DNA of 64,000 bases from Argyresthia goedartella (GCA_949825045.1 OX463832.1:23492552-23556551), one strand, 5' to 3'; shown: positions 9,577 to 21,313, counted from the first letter of the stretch. The notes: generated by a model from the letters alone, not told the origin. Numbers and translations are program-made.

Positions 9577-11122
9577 ATGCATTGCAACATATGCAACGAC
9601 ACTATCCTTGGCTCCGAGCTGCTGACATGCATCAAATGTCACCACCACTACCACCATAATTGTCTCAACATGACAAAGGCACACTATATGGGAAACCTAT
9701 CACGACTGAAAATAAATTATGTATGTCCAGTATGCCAGAGTACAGCGGCAGCGCGACAAAATATACCTTTTCCAGATCAGTCGCCCAAATCTCCCATCAA
9801 TGGAAACAGTAATACTTTAACTCCATGTACGGGGGAAGAGAATATCACACGCAGGCCACGGCGAATTATTCCCAGTTCGATTCGTCAGGAAAGCTGTGAC
9901 GATTCAATCCTAAATCTGTCTTCACAAAGCCTACCTAATGTAAAGGATCATGAGGAGCTAAATGACTTGCGAGATAATAACAAGAGACTTCGCTCAGAGC
10001 TTGATACCGCAAACAATGAGATTGACCATTTAAGCATGGAGATATTAAGTCTCAAACAAACATTAGCTGAGAATAATAGAAAAATAGATCTATGTAAAGC
10101 AGTAGGTCTCTGTGGATCATCGCCATCAAGAAATAAGTCAGCACCGTCAGCACCAATATTCTTCTCGCCACAATACCGCAAACTCACACCAAATGTGATA
10201 CAAATCGGCTTCCCTCGGAAGACTACACGAGAATTTACGAGCAGAGTGGTTGGACAGATGAACCCCAATAAACAGGCCATACTTTCACAGCAAGAAATTC
10301 GAATTCCCAAGAACACAGATTTGGCGTTCAAAGCAAATGAAACCCTTGCATCAATATATATCGACAATACAAGCAACACCAAGGACACTAAATGTCAGCA
10401 GCAAACGCATAATAAACGTCGAGTAATGATTTTAGGAGATGAGCAAGGAAGGGGAATGTCCATAATCCTTCAAGAACTTTTGGGTACCAATTTTGCTGTA
10501 GAGTCTATTATTAAACCTAATGCTACCATGGATAACGTTCTGAGATCATCATCGCTTTGCCAAAATTATGGTAAAAATGATGTTATTATTGTGATTGGAG
10601 GCTCAAATGATAAGGACCCACTCAAATTACAATCCTTATTGTACTATAACCTTAGTAATCTTAAAAACAATGTTATAATCTGTAAAGCTGCTAGAAGCAA
10701 ATATCTAAACAAAAACATGGTTAACGCAACTTTTAGGCACTTATGCTCACGTTTTGTAAACACCACTTTCTTGAACACGGACGAAAATTATAATTTCGGA
10801 AATGTTCAGCTCAACAACAATGAGTACACGTGCAGGCAATTACTACAAGAAATTCTTAGAATCGGCTATGCTCAGAAACTTTCAGATTACAAAGGATCCC
10901 AAATGGAGCGTCGTACAATTGCCTGTACTTGTAAATGTAGAGACCCAGACTGACCGTTTTACTAAATTGCCTGCAGTAGTTAATATAGAGACCCAAACGG
11001 ACTATGTTGAAATCAATCACAAAGATAATGGTAACGAAAACGAACATAATTTAAATGACAATGATAATATAGATAATAATTCGAATATTAATAATAATGA
11101 TAATATTTTTTTTCGTGCATAA
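9577..11122 (+). pseudogene. CR1-like ORF1: PHD finger, coiled coil, SGNH-like domain, TQT motifs
   Basis: First ATG is at 9577; earlier in-frame codons lack an ATG. Residues 3-55 form a PHD-type zinc finger (CNIC, then LTCIKC, HHYHHNC and CPVC, the C4HC3 order). Residues 130-185 look like a coiled coil (NNKRLRSELDTANNEIDHL). From about residue 290 an SGNH-hydrolase-like domain follows: MILGDEQGRGMS corresponds to the GDS block, but the nucleophile Ser is Glu; VIVIGGSNDKDP is the GGxND block. A one-base shift near 10915 moves the C-terminus into another frame, ending at 11122. That tail holds two copies of a 16-residue unit each with an ETQTD word, then a run of Asn/Asp. The protein presumably binds element RNA; the TQT words resemble dynein light chain (LC8) binding sites. 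Confidence 0.72.
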
Positions 11123-13965
11123 CTGCCTTAATATATTTCACCAAAATATCAACGGTCTTGTTCACAAATCGGACTTGTTAACTGCACACTTAGAAGAGCT
11201 TAAAACGACCGGAGTATCAGTAGATGTATTAGGAATAACGGAGCATAACATGATCGAGACCGATATATACTCACTGAATATTGAAAACTACACGCTAGCT
11301 ACATATTCTGCCAGAAGCACCCGAAGTGGCGGAGCGGCGGTACTTATTAAAAATAAACTTAACTATAATGTAATTGATATAGCGAACTGTAATATCACCA
11401 ATGCTGTTGAATGCTGTGGCATCACTCTGACTGACCACAATATAAATATTATTTGCGTTTACAGAAAAGCCAAGTACGATGTAGACTTTTGAGACCTTCT
11501 TTACAAATCTGGACAAACTGCTATCAAAACTTTCACAAAATAAAAGAAAAACTATTTTGTGTGGAGATTTTAACATCGACCGACTTAAATCTAACAGATT
11601 CGTGGTTGAATTTGAAAATCTGCTATCAAATTATAATCTTAAACTCACATTCAATGAACCAACACGTTTAACTAGTGGAACATGTTTAGACAATATTATC
11701 CATAATATACAAGGCTGTGAGGCTGAGATCGTAGAATTTGCGCTTTCCGACCATACTGAACAAATACTTATATGCCCGGTTCAAAACCTTTGCAGCTTCC
11801 AAAATTGGTCAATTTATAGGCAAGATTATAGCGTTGAGTACTTAAATAAGTTCAGGAAACACATTTCAAGTCTTAGCTTTGCTGAAGTGTATAGCAGCAA
11901 CGACGCCAATGAGGCTTTTAATGAGCTCCATCAAATGTTTAAACTTCTATATGATTTGTGTTTTCCAAAAATCAAGATTCGGATGACAAGCAATAAACGA
12001 CCAAAGTGGGTGACGAAAGGAATCCAATTATGTTCAAAAAAGAAAAGAATGTTATTATGGCAATCAAGACAGTATCCTAGCCAACAAAATAAACAGATTT
12101 ACAAAAACTATTCAAAGAGACTTAAAACAATTATAAAACTGACACAAAAATCTCAAAATGAGTATTTAATTAAAACATCAAATAATAAATCGAAAGCTAC
12201 ATGGAAAATAATAAACAGCTATAATAATAATAAGACGAAACCAAAAGATGACATAAAACAAATTAAAATTGATGGCCAAATTTTTAATGATCCGCAAGAA
12301 ATTTCGCAATTATTTAATGATTTCTACATCGATCAAATAACACAACATCGCATGAATCATACTCTCACAAATAATCGCATATCCGTGCCTTTTAATCCCA
12401 ATTCATTATTTTTAATGCCAACAACTCCGACCGAGGTATTTAAAATAATAATAAACCTAAAAAACACTAATAGTACTGGGTATGACAACTTGTCAACAAA
12501 GGTTATCAAATATGTGGCGGATCTGATAGCACCAGTTTTGAGCAGTATTATTAACCTATTAATCCAGCAAGGCATATTTCCAGAAAAGCTCAAAACCTCA
12601 GTCATACGACCTCTTTTTAAGAAGAAAGATTGAGAAGACATGAGTTGCTATAGACCGGTTGCGCTGATCCCCATCCTATCAAAAGTTTTTGAAAAAGTAT
12701 TTTACAATGCTCTTTATCAATACTTCGAGAAAAAAGGGCTATTTGTGGAAGAACAGAATGGGTTTAGAAAGGGAAGAACGATAGACCTAGCTATATATGA
12801 TTTTTTGGTACAGGTGATAACACATGTGGATAAAAAGATTCCTGTGTCCGCGTTATACATGGATATGACTAAAGCATTCGACTTCGTTGACCACGCCATA
12901 CTGGTAAATAAACTTTATGCTTATGGTGTTCGGGGTAATGTGCTAGAACTTGTTAAAAGCTATTTGAGCAACAGAGTACAGTTAACTCAGATCTCCAGAA
13001 TCAACCCTAAAACGAAAACAGAAATTCAGTACTTGTCAGACCCGAGAATTGTACAATATGGAGTGCCGCAGGGTAGCGTGTTGGGAACATTATTGTTCCT
13101 TATTTATATCAATGATCTTCCTGCATCGGTATCTCATCCAATGGTATTGTTTGCAGATGACAGTATCATGATTGCTGAGTGTCAAGACAAAAACACATAT
13201 GAATCAGACATTAATAATTCTCTAAAAAACATTGTTGGATGGCTAGAACGTAATCACCTTTTGATTAATCTTGAAAAAACAAACATTATGACATTTAAAA
13301 ATAATTACAATCAATCGACGAATAATAATCTTGACATACACTATAATAATAAGATAATCGACACAGCAAATATAACAAAATTTTTAGGACTTTACATTGA
13401 TTCACACTTGACATGGAAACCACAAATAGATCATTTATGTAAAAAGTTAAGTCAGTTTTCTTATGCACTCTACATCCTTTCAAAAGTAACTGGAGAATCG
13501 GCTTTACTAACAGTCTACCATGCCTTCGTCGCCTCAACTTTAAGATATGGGATTATATTCTGGGGGAACTCTACCGACAAAAATAAGGCGCTAAAAGCAC
13601 AGAAACGGTGCTTAAGGTCAATCTGTAAACTAAAGCCAACAGATAGCTGCATTCCTCATTTTAAAAGATTAACATTGTTAACGTTGCCATCATTATATAT
13701 ATATGAGACTGCTCTATTTGTAAAGACAAACTGGCAATTATTTAAGAAAATGAATAGTAAAAGAGAGGTCAAATTAAGTGCTCCTTTGCGCTCCACTGCG
13801 TTTTATGATAAGAGTATTTTAGGTATGGCGCCAAGGCTCTATAACAAGTTACCGAAATCAATTAGGGATGCTAACCAACTGCACTCATACAAGGCTTTAC
13901 TGAGAAATTTCCTGGTCGAAAAGGCTTACTATAGTGTGCAGGATGATAAATTGACAATGCATTAA
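11097..13965 (+). pseudogene. CR1-like ORF2: endonuclease and reverse transcriptase (three frame segments)
   Basis: Begins at ATG 11097, overlapping ORF1 by 26 nt. Segment 11097-11492 has the endonuclease start (NIFHQNINGL, VLGITEHNM, GGAAVLIK). An extra T near 11490 shifts the frame; 11493-12633 continues with ILCGDFNIDRL, LDNIIHN and LSDHTEQIL, completing the endonuclease, followed by the basic linker and STGYDNLSTKVIK. A TGA at 12631-12633 interrupts just before CYRPVALIPILSK. The RT then runs with ALYMDMTKAFDFVDH (motif A), YGVPQGSVLGTLLFLIYIND (motif B) and LFADDSIMI (catalytic box), LGLYIDSHLTW, and the usual C-terminal end. About 955 residues in total if the two lesions are ignored. 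No RNase H. Confidence 0.85.
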
Positions 13966-14211
13966 AATAAAATATTGAATAATGATTACGACATGTACTA
14001 ATATTAACTATAATAATTCATTTGTTATATAACTATATTGTACTAAAATAATAATTGTTAATAATATGTAAATTTTGCTAATTTATTTAATTACATATGT
14101 GATACAATATTTGTATGTCTACATGGCAGAATATAGAGAAACTCTATGTGGCATTCTCTGTAAGAACTGTTGTAAACCTATATTCATGCAAATAAATAAT
14201 ACTTTACTTTA

Positions 14212-14579
14212 CTTTTACTTCACTTTTATGGAAGATTTCATATATAACCGCATTAACAAACAACTACAAATTTTCTCGATGACATACCATTCCTGTAAGA
14301 GTACTTTGCGAAATTGGCTTCTCAAAGTCACTTACGATGAGACAGAAATGTATTAAAGGTCGGGCTTAAATAAGATTATCTTCCTAATCACACAATCGCT
14401 TAATACGCAAATTCATACAGATTTACATATATTTATATACCTAACACATATCGATGAATCTACGTAAACTATTGTACACCACACACGCACACCCACACTC
14501 ATGCACACATACACACACATGCAAACTTACACATACTCTACATTACACTATCACATTACATACAATTAATCATTCTAAT
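14212..14579. repeat. AT-rich spacer with CA-rich microsatellite
   Basis: Contains a degenerate (CA)n/(ACAC)n stretch at about 14477-14545. No gene recognised. Confidence 0.7.
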
Positions 14580-15425
14580 TTTGATGCAATTCCAATCAAC
14601 AGAGGAGTCAGACAAGGCGACCCACTCTTGCCAAAGATATTTTCAGCAGTGTTAGAGAAAGTATTCAGAAAATTGGAATAGGGACATCTAGGACTAAACA
14701 TAAACGGATCACACTGAACCATCTAAGATTCGCAGATGACCTTGTCATATTGAAGGAAATCCCAAAAATACTACAAAACATGATGCAAAGCCTTGTAGAC
14801 AGAAGCAGAGAAGCGGGGCTGAAAATGAACTCGAGCAAGACAAAAATTATGACAAAATTCAGCAGAGGTGGATATAACAGTTAATGGACAAAAAAAATAA
14901 TATGTAAAGGAATATGTATGTCACCGTAAGATTGTCAAAACCGTTACTTTTTTCTCGTTAGTTTACAAACTATCGATAAATTGTAAATTGTACCGTACAG
15001 CTTACGATATGACGCGTTCGTGTATAGTAAAACCGTTAAATTGTGAACTGGTTAAAACTTGAATTGCAAACGAAATACCAGGGCAAACACTGCGGTAGCT
15101 TCGGTGAAGACTAGAGGGAGCGAGCGCAGCGTAGCCCGCGAATAGACTTCGTGTTAGGTTGACATGTAAGAACAAAAGAAACGTAAATCCTAAACCTTGT
15201 CGGTCTGTTTCACAATTTGTCGATAGTTCACAAACTAACGCGTTAACCAACTTAGCGCACAGAGAACTCAGCATCATGTTCAAGGAAAGACCTTCAATAC
15301 TTGTATCCTCCCCTGTATTATAAGCAACAAAGACTCAAATTGGCAAGATGCCAGAGAGTCATGGAGAGGAGTATGCTGGGAATTACATTTAAGGACAAAG
15401 TCAGGAATATAGACATCAGGGGTTG
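14580..15425 (+). pseudogene. RTE-clade RT fragment interrupted by a MITE
   Basis: The left part reads GVRQGDPLLPKIFSAVLEKVF, the motif B of RTE-type RTs, followed in other frames by remnants of the FADD box region and a GLKMNSSKTK-like word near 14820-14845. After a small inverted-repeat element (14956-15240) the right part reads KLARCQRVMERSMLGITFKDK, which matches the RTE C-terminal word RAMERSMLGI. Multiple stops; clearly dead. The endonuclease is absent. Confidence 0.72.
14956..15240. mobile_element. Small inverted-repeat element (MITE), 285 bp
   Basis: The left end, beginning CGTTAGTTTACAAACTATCG, is matched in reverse complement by the right end (CGATAGTTCACAAACTAACG), giving imperfect terminal repeats of about 30 bp. 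The element has no coding capacity and splits an RTE relic. The core contains the word GTGTTAGGTTGACAT, also found at 18320-18335. Superfamily not assigned. Confidence 0.65.
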
Positions 15426-15659
15426 TTGGTATGTATCTGTTTGTAAAACTTTACTATATATCTATCTAGGTATTGTAAAACGCCTCAAAAATTTACTTCA
15501 TCGTTTTATTCCAAAATCAGACGGTATTACTACAAATAAATGTTAAACATAGTTTAACCTCAAAACAAACGTAAAATCCTATAGATTTTTGTTTTTAAAC
15601 ATGTGTTTACCACCAAAAAAAAACTACTGATCAACACTTGTTTAAAAACAAACGTGGAT
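15426..15659. other. AT-rich spacer
   Basis: No gene recognised. It contains repeated ACAAACGT/AAAACAAACG words and some poly-A. Confidence 0.4.
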
Positions 15660-15936
15660 ATTCTACCGTCGATCATATACACGCTATCAAGCAACCGATG
15701 GAGAGAATATAGGGAGTATAACCAGCCCCTGTGTTTGGCTTTTGTAGACTACGAAAAAGCTTTTAACACAGTCGAGCTCTGGGCGGTGTTTCACTCCCTC
15801 CATCGGTGCGGAGTCGACGCTAGGTATGTTTGTAAGTATCTTCCGGGAGCTCTACTGTTGCGCTACGATGCAGGTGCGTATGGATGAGCCGACCAACCCC
15901 GTAGCTTTAGGCCGGGGTGTGCGCCAAGGCGACACT

Positions 15937-15944
15937 ATTTCTCC
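15937..15944. repeat. 8-bp target duplication, left copy
   Basis: ATTTCTCC; the right copy at 16473-16480 is ATTACTCT (6 of 8 identical). It falls inside the RT codons for ISP, confirming insertion into the RTE gene. Confidence 0.65.
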
Positions 15945-16472
15945 CAGGGTTCGAAAGGATAATCATCCGTGATAATTATCATGATAATTATCTTGATAAA
16001 ATTGTTCGATAGTTATCAATTGATAATAACAAAAATTGCGTGCATGAAAGTGAACTGTATTGGAACGTGTATTTCCGCACTTGCGTATAACCGAACGCAC
16101 GAATTGTCAACGTGCAGCGCCCGCGCCCCGCCGCCGCCGTGGGGATTATTTTTATTTATGCGCGCGACAGAAGTGCTGCAGAAACGAACAGAAGGGCTCT
16201 TATGCAAAGTTGAGTGAACACGAGTGTCATCATTAGTTTGTTAGTAAAATATTGTTTATTGAGATGAACTTGAAAAATGCCTCATGTGAAAGATATATGG
16301 TCATACTTAATTTGCACGAAGACAAAAATACTGGGCTATCATTATATTTATTTGTTTTTGTTAGAATTGCCCAAATTATAATGCATTTGTTATGAAACAA
16401 TATAACAAATTAATTTCTTACACTGGTGATAATTATCAAGTAGCGTAATTATCTTGATAATTTCGAACCCTG
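15945..16472. mobile_element. Non-autonomous hAT-like element, 528 bp
   Basis: Ends are CAGGGTTCGAAA on the left and TTTCGAACCCTG on the right, perfect inverted repeats of 12 bp, and the flanking 8-bp direct repeat (with two mismatches) is the size used by hAT transposases. Subterminal words GATAATTATC and TTATCTTGATAA recur near both ends. No transposase is encoded. Confidence 0.78.
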
Positions 16473-17345
16473 ATTACTCTAAGCTCTTCACAAATGTCCT
16501 TGAAGACGTAATGAAGACTCAATTGTGGGATGAAAAAGGCGTCAACAATTAACGGCGCCAAGCTCACGCATCTGAGGTTCGCAGACGATAGAGCACTCAT
16601 AGCTGAAGACGTCGGTAATCTACAAAACATGCTTGACGAAATGCACACAACATCTTTGCACGTCGGCCTTAAGATGAACATGTCCAAGACGAAAATAATG
16701 ATGAGTCACTCATCGGTACCGAACATGCGGTGGACAGATATGTTTATCTTGGACATTGTTTCTCTTTTGGATGAGACTCTCAAGTAAATGAGATTATCAG
16801 ACGAATTCAGTTGGGTTGGGCCGCATTTGGAAAGCTTAAAGCCGTCTCCAAGATCCCGCAGAACCTGAAGATCAGGATTTACAACCAATGTGTCCTGCCC
16901 ACATTTACATACGCTGTCGAAACAAGGACGCTAACAAAGGCGAATATCCACCAAATTAAAGTCGGACAAAGGGCCATGCAGCGTTCCATGCTAGGCATTG
17001 GACTTCGGGATCGTATTCGCAATTACAGAAATAAGACGTCGTACTAAGATCGTCGAGATCGGCAAGCGAATCACGAGACTGAAGGGGTGGGCAGGACACT
17101 TGGCAAGGACAGATGACGGAAGGTGGACCAAAGCTGCTACAGACAGGCTACCCAGAACCGCACGGCGAGCAGTCGGCAGACCACCAGCCAGATGGACGGA
17201 TGACATCATCGCCATAGCGCGTAGGCAATGGATGCGGGAGGCTCAGGACCGGAGTGGATGGCGTGGTAAAGAAGAGGCCTATATCCAGCAGTGGGTGAAT
17301 GTGGGTGGGCTGATTGATGATAATGATGATGATGATGATGAACAC

Positions 17346-18755
17346 GGTTAGTTCTTAATTCATTTTATGAAATGATTACAATGGCATAGTACGACTTTAT
17401 TTATGTAGGTATTTACTTTGATAATTAACCAAGTTGAAAACATAAAAAAAACTACTTCAAGTATTTTCGTGCTCCCCTTTCGGAATGCGAATGTCGTCTA
17501 TACCATACACAAGAAAACGATACCACGAAACCTGTGAAAAAGAAATGAAACAAATGCCAGATTGCATCTCATTTCATGATAACCACCACTAATAATTCAC
17601 CAAGTTAAAAACAGTATCAGTACCAAAAAAGTACCAGTTTTGGGGCATAAATAAAACTGAATTGAGAATCCCCTTCTTTTTTTAAGTCGCTTAAAAATAC
17701 TATTTTTAAGGAATTTTAAATATTAATGTAAAATATTGAATATAATTAATGTTTACTGACTAAATATTCAGTTATTACATGAGCGCCTGCAAAACTTCAA
17801 ATGGCAAAAACACAACCTTAGCAATCGAATTTCGCACTAATTCATTTAGATAAATAACATACTCATTATATAGGTACACATAATTTTGAGATACATTTCA
17901 TTTTTTTTTTATACATTGTGAGCATTCTCATTTCAAGTTGCAGACCCTTTGTTCGAGAAAAAAAATATTAAAAAAGTTCATACACCTATAACCTCCCAAT
18001 TTAATGGCACCATGACGCTTATTTTTGCGTTTCTTTGCACATGTGGACATAAGCTGACTTTGTGTTTTATTTTTGGTTAAGTTTTTACTGAAATATAAGT
18101 ATATTTTTCGGCCTAATTATTAAAATATTTTACTCATTATTTTATTTATTCAGTGTTTTATTGAATTTCAAGACATTGTTAGTTGTTGTTAACTAAAAAT
18201 TATTACAAAGAAATGGTACAAGTTTATTAGGTAAAATCTTAACTGTCGGAAACTTCTTTTGAATTTGAATCGAAAAAATATCAGCAAATAGACAGTGTGA
18301 CAATGAGTGCAGCGAGGAGTGTGTTAGGTTGACATCTAAGACTGCGCTCTAGCCGAGCGGGAGAAGCGAGCGTGCTGCGTTAGCGGCCGGCGAAGCGCCA
18401 GAAACAATATGTTAACTAAATACCTTGTGATTTTTTGTAAAAATTCTATTAAAAACTAACCTCAAAATATGATTTTTGAAAATTCTTAACAAAAACACCC
18501 CTGGTTTCCCACAATGAAAACTTGGGAGCGGAGGCCTCTTCCCTTCTCCCCCCTCAAAATTCAGGTGTTAGTCAGATTATCACAAACATTCCTTAATGAA
18601 AAAAATACAAAAAACAACCAATTCTTTTCTCCCCAAAAATATTTTTGGGAATTTTTGGTCATGCCAGATATTGTACAGCTCTTACTAAATTACATGTGAA
18701 GTCACTGAAGAGCCTGTGGCTTGGTTTATAAAACAATTGCATGTGTTTGGCTAGG
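17346..18755. other. AT-rich non-coding stretch
   Basis: No gene recognised. It may be intron of the zinc-finger gene that lies to the right on the minus strand. A GC-richer island at 18295-18405 shares the word GTGTTAGGTTGACAT with the MITE at 14956-15240. Confidence 0.45.
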
Positions 18756-18821
18756 TTAGGTAAGACTTTTTAATAATAGCCTATTTATATTATTGTGAAT
18801 ATAAACAAGTAAATGCAAAGA

Positions 18822-18830
18822 ACAAACCTG
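18822..18830 (-). promoter_or_regulatory. Splice donor of zinc-finger exon
   Basis: Minus-strand CAG then GTTTGT. Codon phase is 0. The acceptor partner is not identified in this window. Confidence 0.65.
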
Positions 18831-20339
18831 GCATTGATGTTTAGAGAGCAGCACTTTCCGACTTCCATGCTTGCCATGCGGATCCATTATTGGCTTCTTC
18901 AAGTCACCAATATCCGTTACAACTCCTGTCCTGTACTCTGAGACCGAATCAAGGACATTCACAATATTCTGTGTGCTGGATATGTCATTTTTGTGTTCTG
19001 TTTGTAATGGAACCTGCAATCTTTCTAGCACCAGTTGAGGTTTTAGATATTCTGGTATAGGCTTGTTTACGTCAAAGAATTTTTTCATATGTGTCATGTG
19101 GTTTTCTCCTTTATACAGTTTTTTTCCCAGAATTTTGTCATTTTCTAGTCTTTCTTTCTCATTTGTCAGCTTGGCTGATGATTTTAAAAAGTGGCTCCAT
19201 TTGTGCTGTAGCATTTCTTTTTCTGTGTTGAATTTCTTAAGGCACTGATCACAAAAATAGTGGTCTTTATATCCTGTCATGATGCGGTTCGACAGATCCG
19301 GTAATACTTCCAGATGTTTTTTGATAGAATCTTTGTCACAAGATGTTTCTTTGCAAAAATTGCACAAGTACAATCTGTCATTGCCCAAGTTTTTCAGTTC
19401 ATACAGTGAAACAGGTCTTTTCTTTGAATGTAGGAATGCTATATGATGGGATAGCCCACATTCTGTCTCAAATTGGTCTTTACATATATCGCATATGAAG
19501 AATGTGCTCATGTGTTCATAACTGTGGTCTTTCAAATCCATAAATTTGAAGAAAGATTTGTTGCAAGTTCGGCATTTATGCATTTTATTAACTCTGCATA
19601 CATTACGTCTGTGCTCAACATATTTTGACTTATTCGGCAGTAACAAGCTGCATACATCGCAATGTAACTTCATATGTACTTTAAAGATAGTTCGGTCAAC
19701 GAACTGTTTTTTGCAAAAGTTGCAAATGTAGCATTTGCGCTTCTTATGGCTTTTTTTCATGTGCATTTTCAAGTGCATGTTATCCTCAAATATTTTGGAA
19801 CACTTTCTGCACTTGTGGTATTCCTTCAGCTCGTGGACTATCACATTATCAGAAAACGACACTCGCTTCTGCGGCTTGCTGTCAGGTTGGTATACAATAA
19901 AGTGTTCCACTTCTTGATGTTTATGTAGCCTGCGAAGGTCTGGGTAAAGCTTCTTGCAAATTTTACAGGACACAAAAGCGTAGTTTTTCTCCATCGAGAA
20001 TAAAACTGATGCCCGAAGATCCCACAAGTCGTCTCTAATCAGGTTGACCCTGCAGTTGTAGAAACGCGAATCTATTGCGTCCTTATTACTACTTTTTGTT
20101 GAACCTAGGACTGAAGGCTCGTCAGTAGTCATCTTGCGTTTGTGTATATACGGGGATATATCGATACGCTCGATTACAACTGCTGGTTGTTTCTCGAAGC
20201 CCCGAAACTTGCCAATGCTGGCTTTAGCCGCGAAATCTTGTGCAGACTCGTCAAGTAATTCTTGAGTTGTGCAACGCTTAGAAGCATTGTTTGAAGCAAC
20301 AGCCGTACCTTTGATATATCCATTGCTTTTTCGGGACAT
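18828..20339 (-). CDS. C2H2 zinc-finger protein, N-terminal coding exon
   Basis: Host gene exon coding 504 residues from ATG 20339. About eight zinc fingers of C2H2 type are visible, for example CKICKKLYPDLRRLHKH, CRKCSKIFEDNMHLKMH, CNFCKKQFVDRTIFKVH, CRTCNKSFFKFMDLKDH, CDICKDQFETECGLSHH and CDQCLKKFNTEKEMLQH; one is a C2HC variant (CDVCSLLLPNKSKYVEH). The frame runs on to 18756, but the sequence CAG/GTTTGT at 18830-18824 is a good splice donor, and the last 23 codons beyond it look like intron. The donor falls in phase 0 between the two cysteines of a ninth finger (HQCQ). Later exons would lie at lower coordinates, in or beyond the TE-filled region. It is probably a DNA-binding regulator; no associated KRAB, ZAD or BTB domain is seen in this exon. 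Confidence 0.85.
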
Positions 20340-20721
20340 GGGAAAGCCAAACTAAATGATAAAAACATAAATAACGAAGGAAATAACACAGGAAACGTAC
20401 AATTCTCGAATTCACAACTAACACACCGACCAAGAAATTGTTACAAATTGGCAGCAGGCAGTCTGACGGACAGAATTCTGTGTGACCAACTTAATAATCT
20501 AGAAATCAGGGGTGTGCCAAATGGTCTGTGGGTGAGCCCTCATTGTAAACTCTGCCAAATGCACGTGTGTGTGTTTAGTATTTAACAAGGTACTCTGTGG
20601 TGTAACCTCCACTTGAGTTGAGTAGTGATGTATGATTGATAGTTAAGTGATATGATAACTAACCACAGTACCTATCCTGAATATTTATTGAATGAGAATC
20701 ATCTCTAATAAAAAAGGAGTA
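20340..20721. other. Upstream region of the zinc-finger gene
   Basis: AT-rich, no gene. Presumably 5' untranslated region and promoter for the minus-strand zinc-finger gene; no clear TATA box or initiator was picked out on that strand. Confidence 0.4.
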
Positions 20722-21183
20722 GGTATTATTCAGACTGACAAGTGGTCACACCGCTAGTGTTGTACTTATTATTTGTATGCAATCGATCGATCAGGCGGAG
20801 TCAAATAGTAGAATGCAACGAGCACGCCTTTCTTGTTGTTTTAATGATGGCAGCACTGTGTGCGGAAAAAAAATCTTTATCGTTGTGTTGTGTTTTCTTT
20901 TCTTCTAGTTAAATTTTGCTTTCGTTCTGGTCAGTCAGCGTGTTGATTGTTGAAAATTAATCTTAAAATAAGTTTTAGAAAGAGGTGAGTCATCGCTTGC
21001 TTCGCGTAAACACTAAATCAAGTATACTAAACTAAACACTTCTGACTTCCAGGAATTTCAATCGCTTTTGAAAAATTGTCCAATCAGAATAGGAAGCAGT
21101 CGCAATAAAAGATAGCTCGTGTCGAATAATCATGTTGTCATTGGTCAAATAAAAAAGAAATGAAATTCATAAGTTGATGTCAG
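20722..21183 (+). repeat. Promoter-like dispersed module, copy 1, left part
   Basis: About 460 bp closely similar to 56585-58241 (there interrupted by a hAT-like element). It includes ATCGATCGATC, the arthropod initiator-like word GGTCAGTCAG at about 20929, and the splice-donor-like sequence AGAG/GTGAGTCATCG near 20982. The order (initiator, about 50 nt, donor) resembles a short non-coding first exon. The remainder of this module continues at 25680 after the I-like insertion. Identity is inferred from comparing the two copies. Confidence 0.7.
21177..21183. repeat. Target duplication of I-like element, left
   Basis: ATGTCAG; right copy ATGTCAC at 25673-25679. The uninterrupted homologue at 58235-58248 reads ATGTCAG directly followed by ATTACATG, proving the insertion point. 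Confidence 0.75.
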
Positions 21184-21313
21184 GGATTCTTGGCGGGAAC
21201 TTGAAAAAGCGCGGTTGAAATTTTTACAAAAACTTTTATTCTCGTTCATAATTCAAGTTTTTTAGCTTAAAATTGTACTAAAACACCTAACAGTGTTAAG
21301 GTCTTTCCAATAA

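Larger units (their letters stand above)
9031..14211 (+). mobile_element. CR1-like non-LTR retrotransposon (PHD/SGNH type), near full length
   Basis: About 5.2 kb: an AT-rich leader with a small open frame (9012-9194, MANKNRYKKK...), ORF1 from 9577, ORF2 from 11097, and an AT-rich 3' region ending near a (TTTAC)-rich stretch at about 14200. ORF1 with a PHD finger followed by an SGNH-hydrolase-like fold, and ORF2 with endonuclease and RT but no RNase H, fit the CR1/L2 group. Lesions are few: one frameshift near the end of ORF1, one in the endonuclease, and one stop codon before the RT. The 5' boundary is approximate; no clear target duplication was found. Confidence 0.8.
15660..17345 (+). pseudogene. 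RTE-clade retrotransposon, 3' half, split by a hAT-like MITE
   Basis: The left part reads PLCLAFVDYEKAFNTVELWAV (RT motif A of RTE) and GRGVRQGDTISP (motif B, up to 15944). After the inserted element it resumes at about 16481 with KLFTNVLEDVMK, HLRFADDRALI (catalytic box), GLKMNMSKTKIM, YAVETRTL, QRAMQRSMLGIGLRDRIRN, and a C-terminus with GWAGHLARTDDGRW and WTDDI. It ends in a (GAT)n tail at 17318-17342, the simple-repeat tail typical of many insect RTE elements. Several frameshifts. It is a 5'-truncated copy: endonuclease sequence is missing. Confidence 0.85.

Noticed and set aside
18301..18405. GC-rich island as a tRNA gene or promoter
   Set aside because: No cloverleaf with A and B boxes could be drawn. 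It shares a word with the MITE at 14956-15240, so a repeat is more likely.
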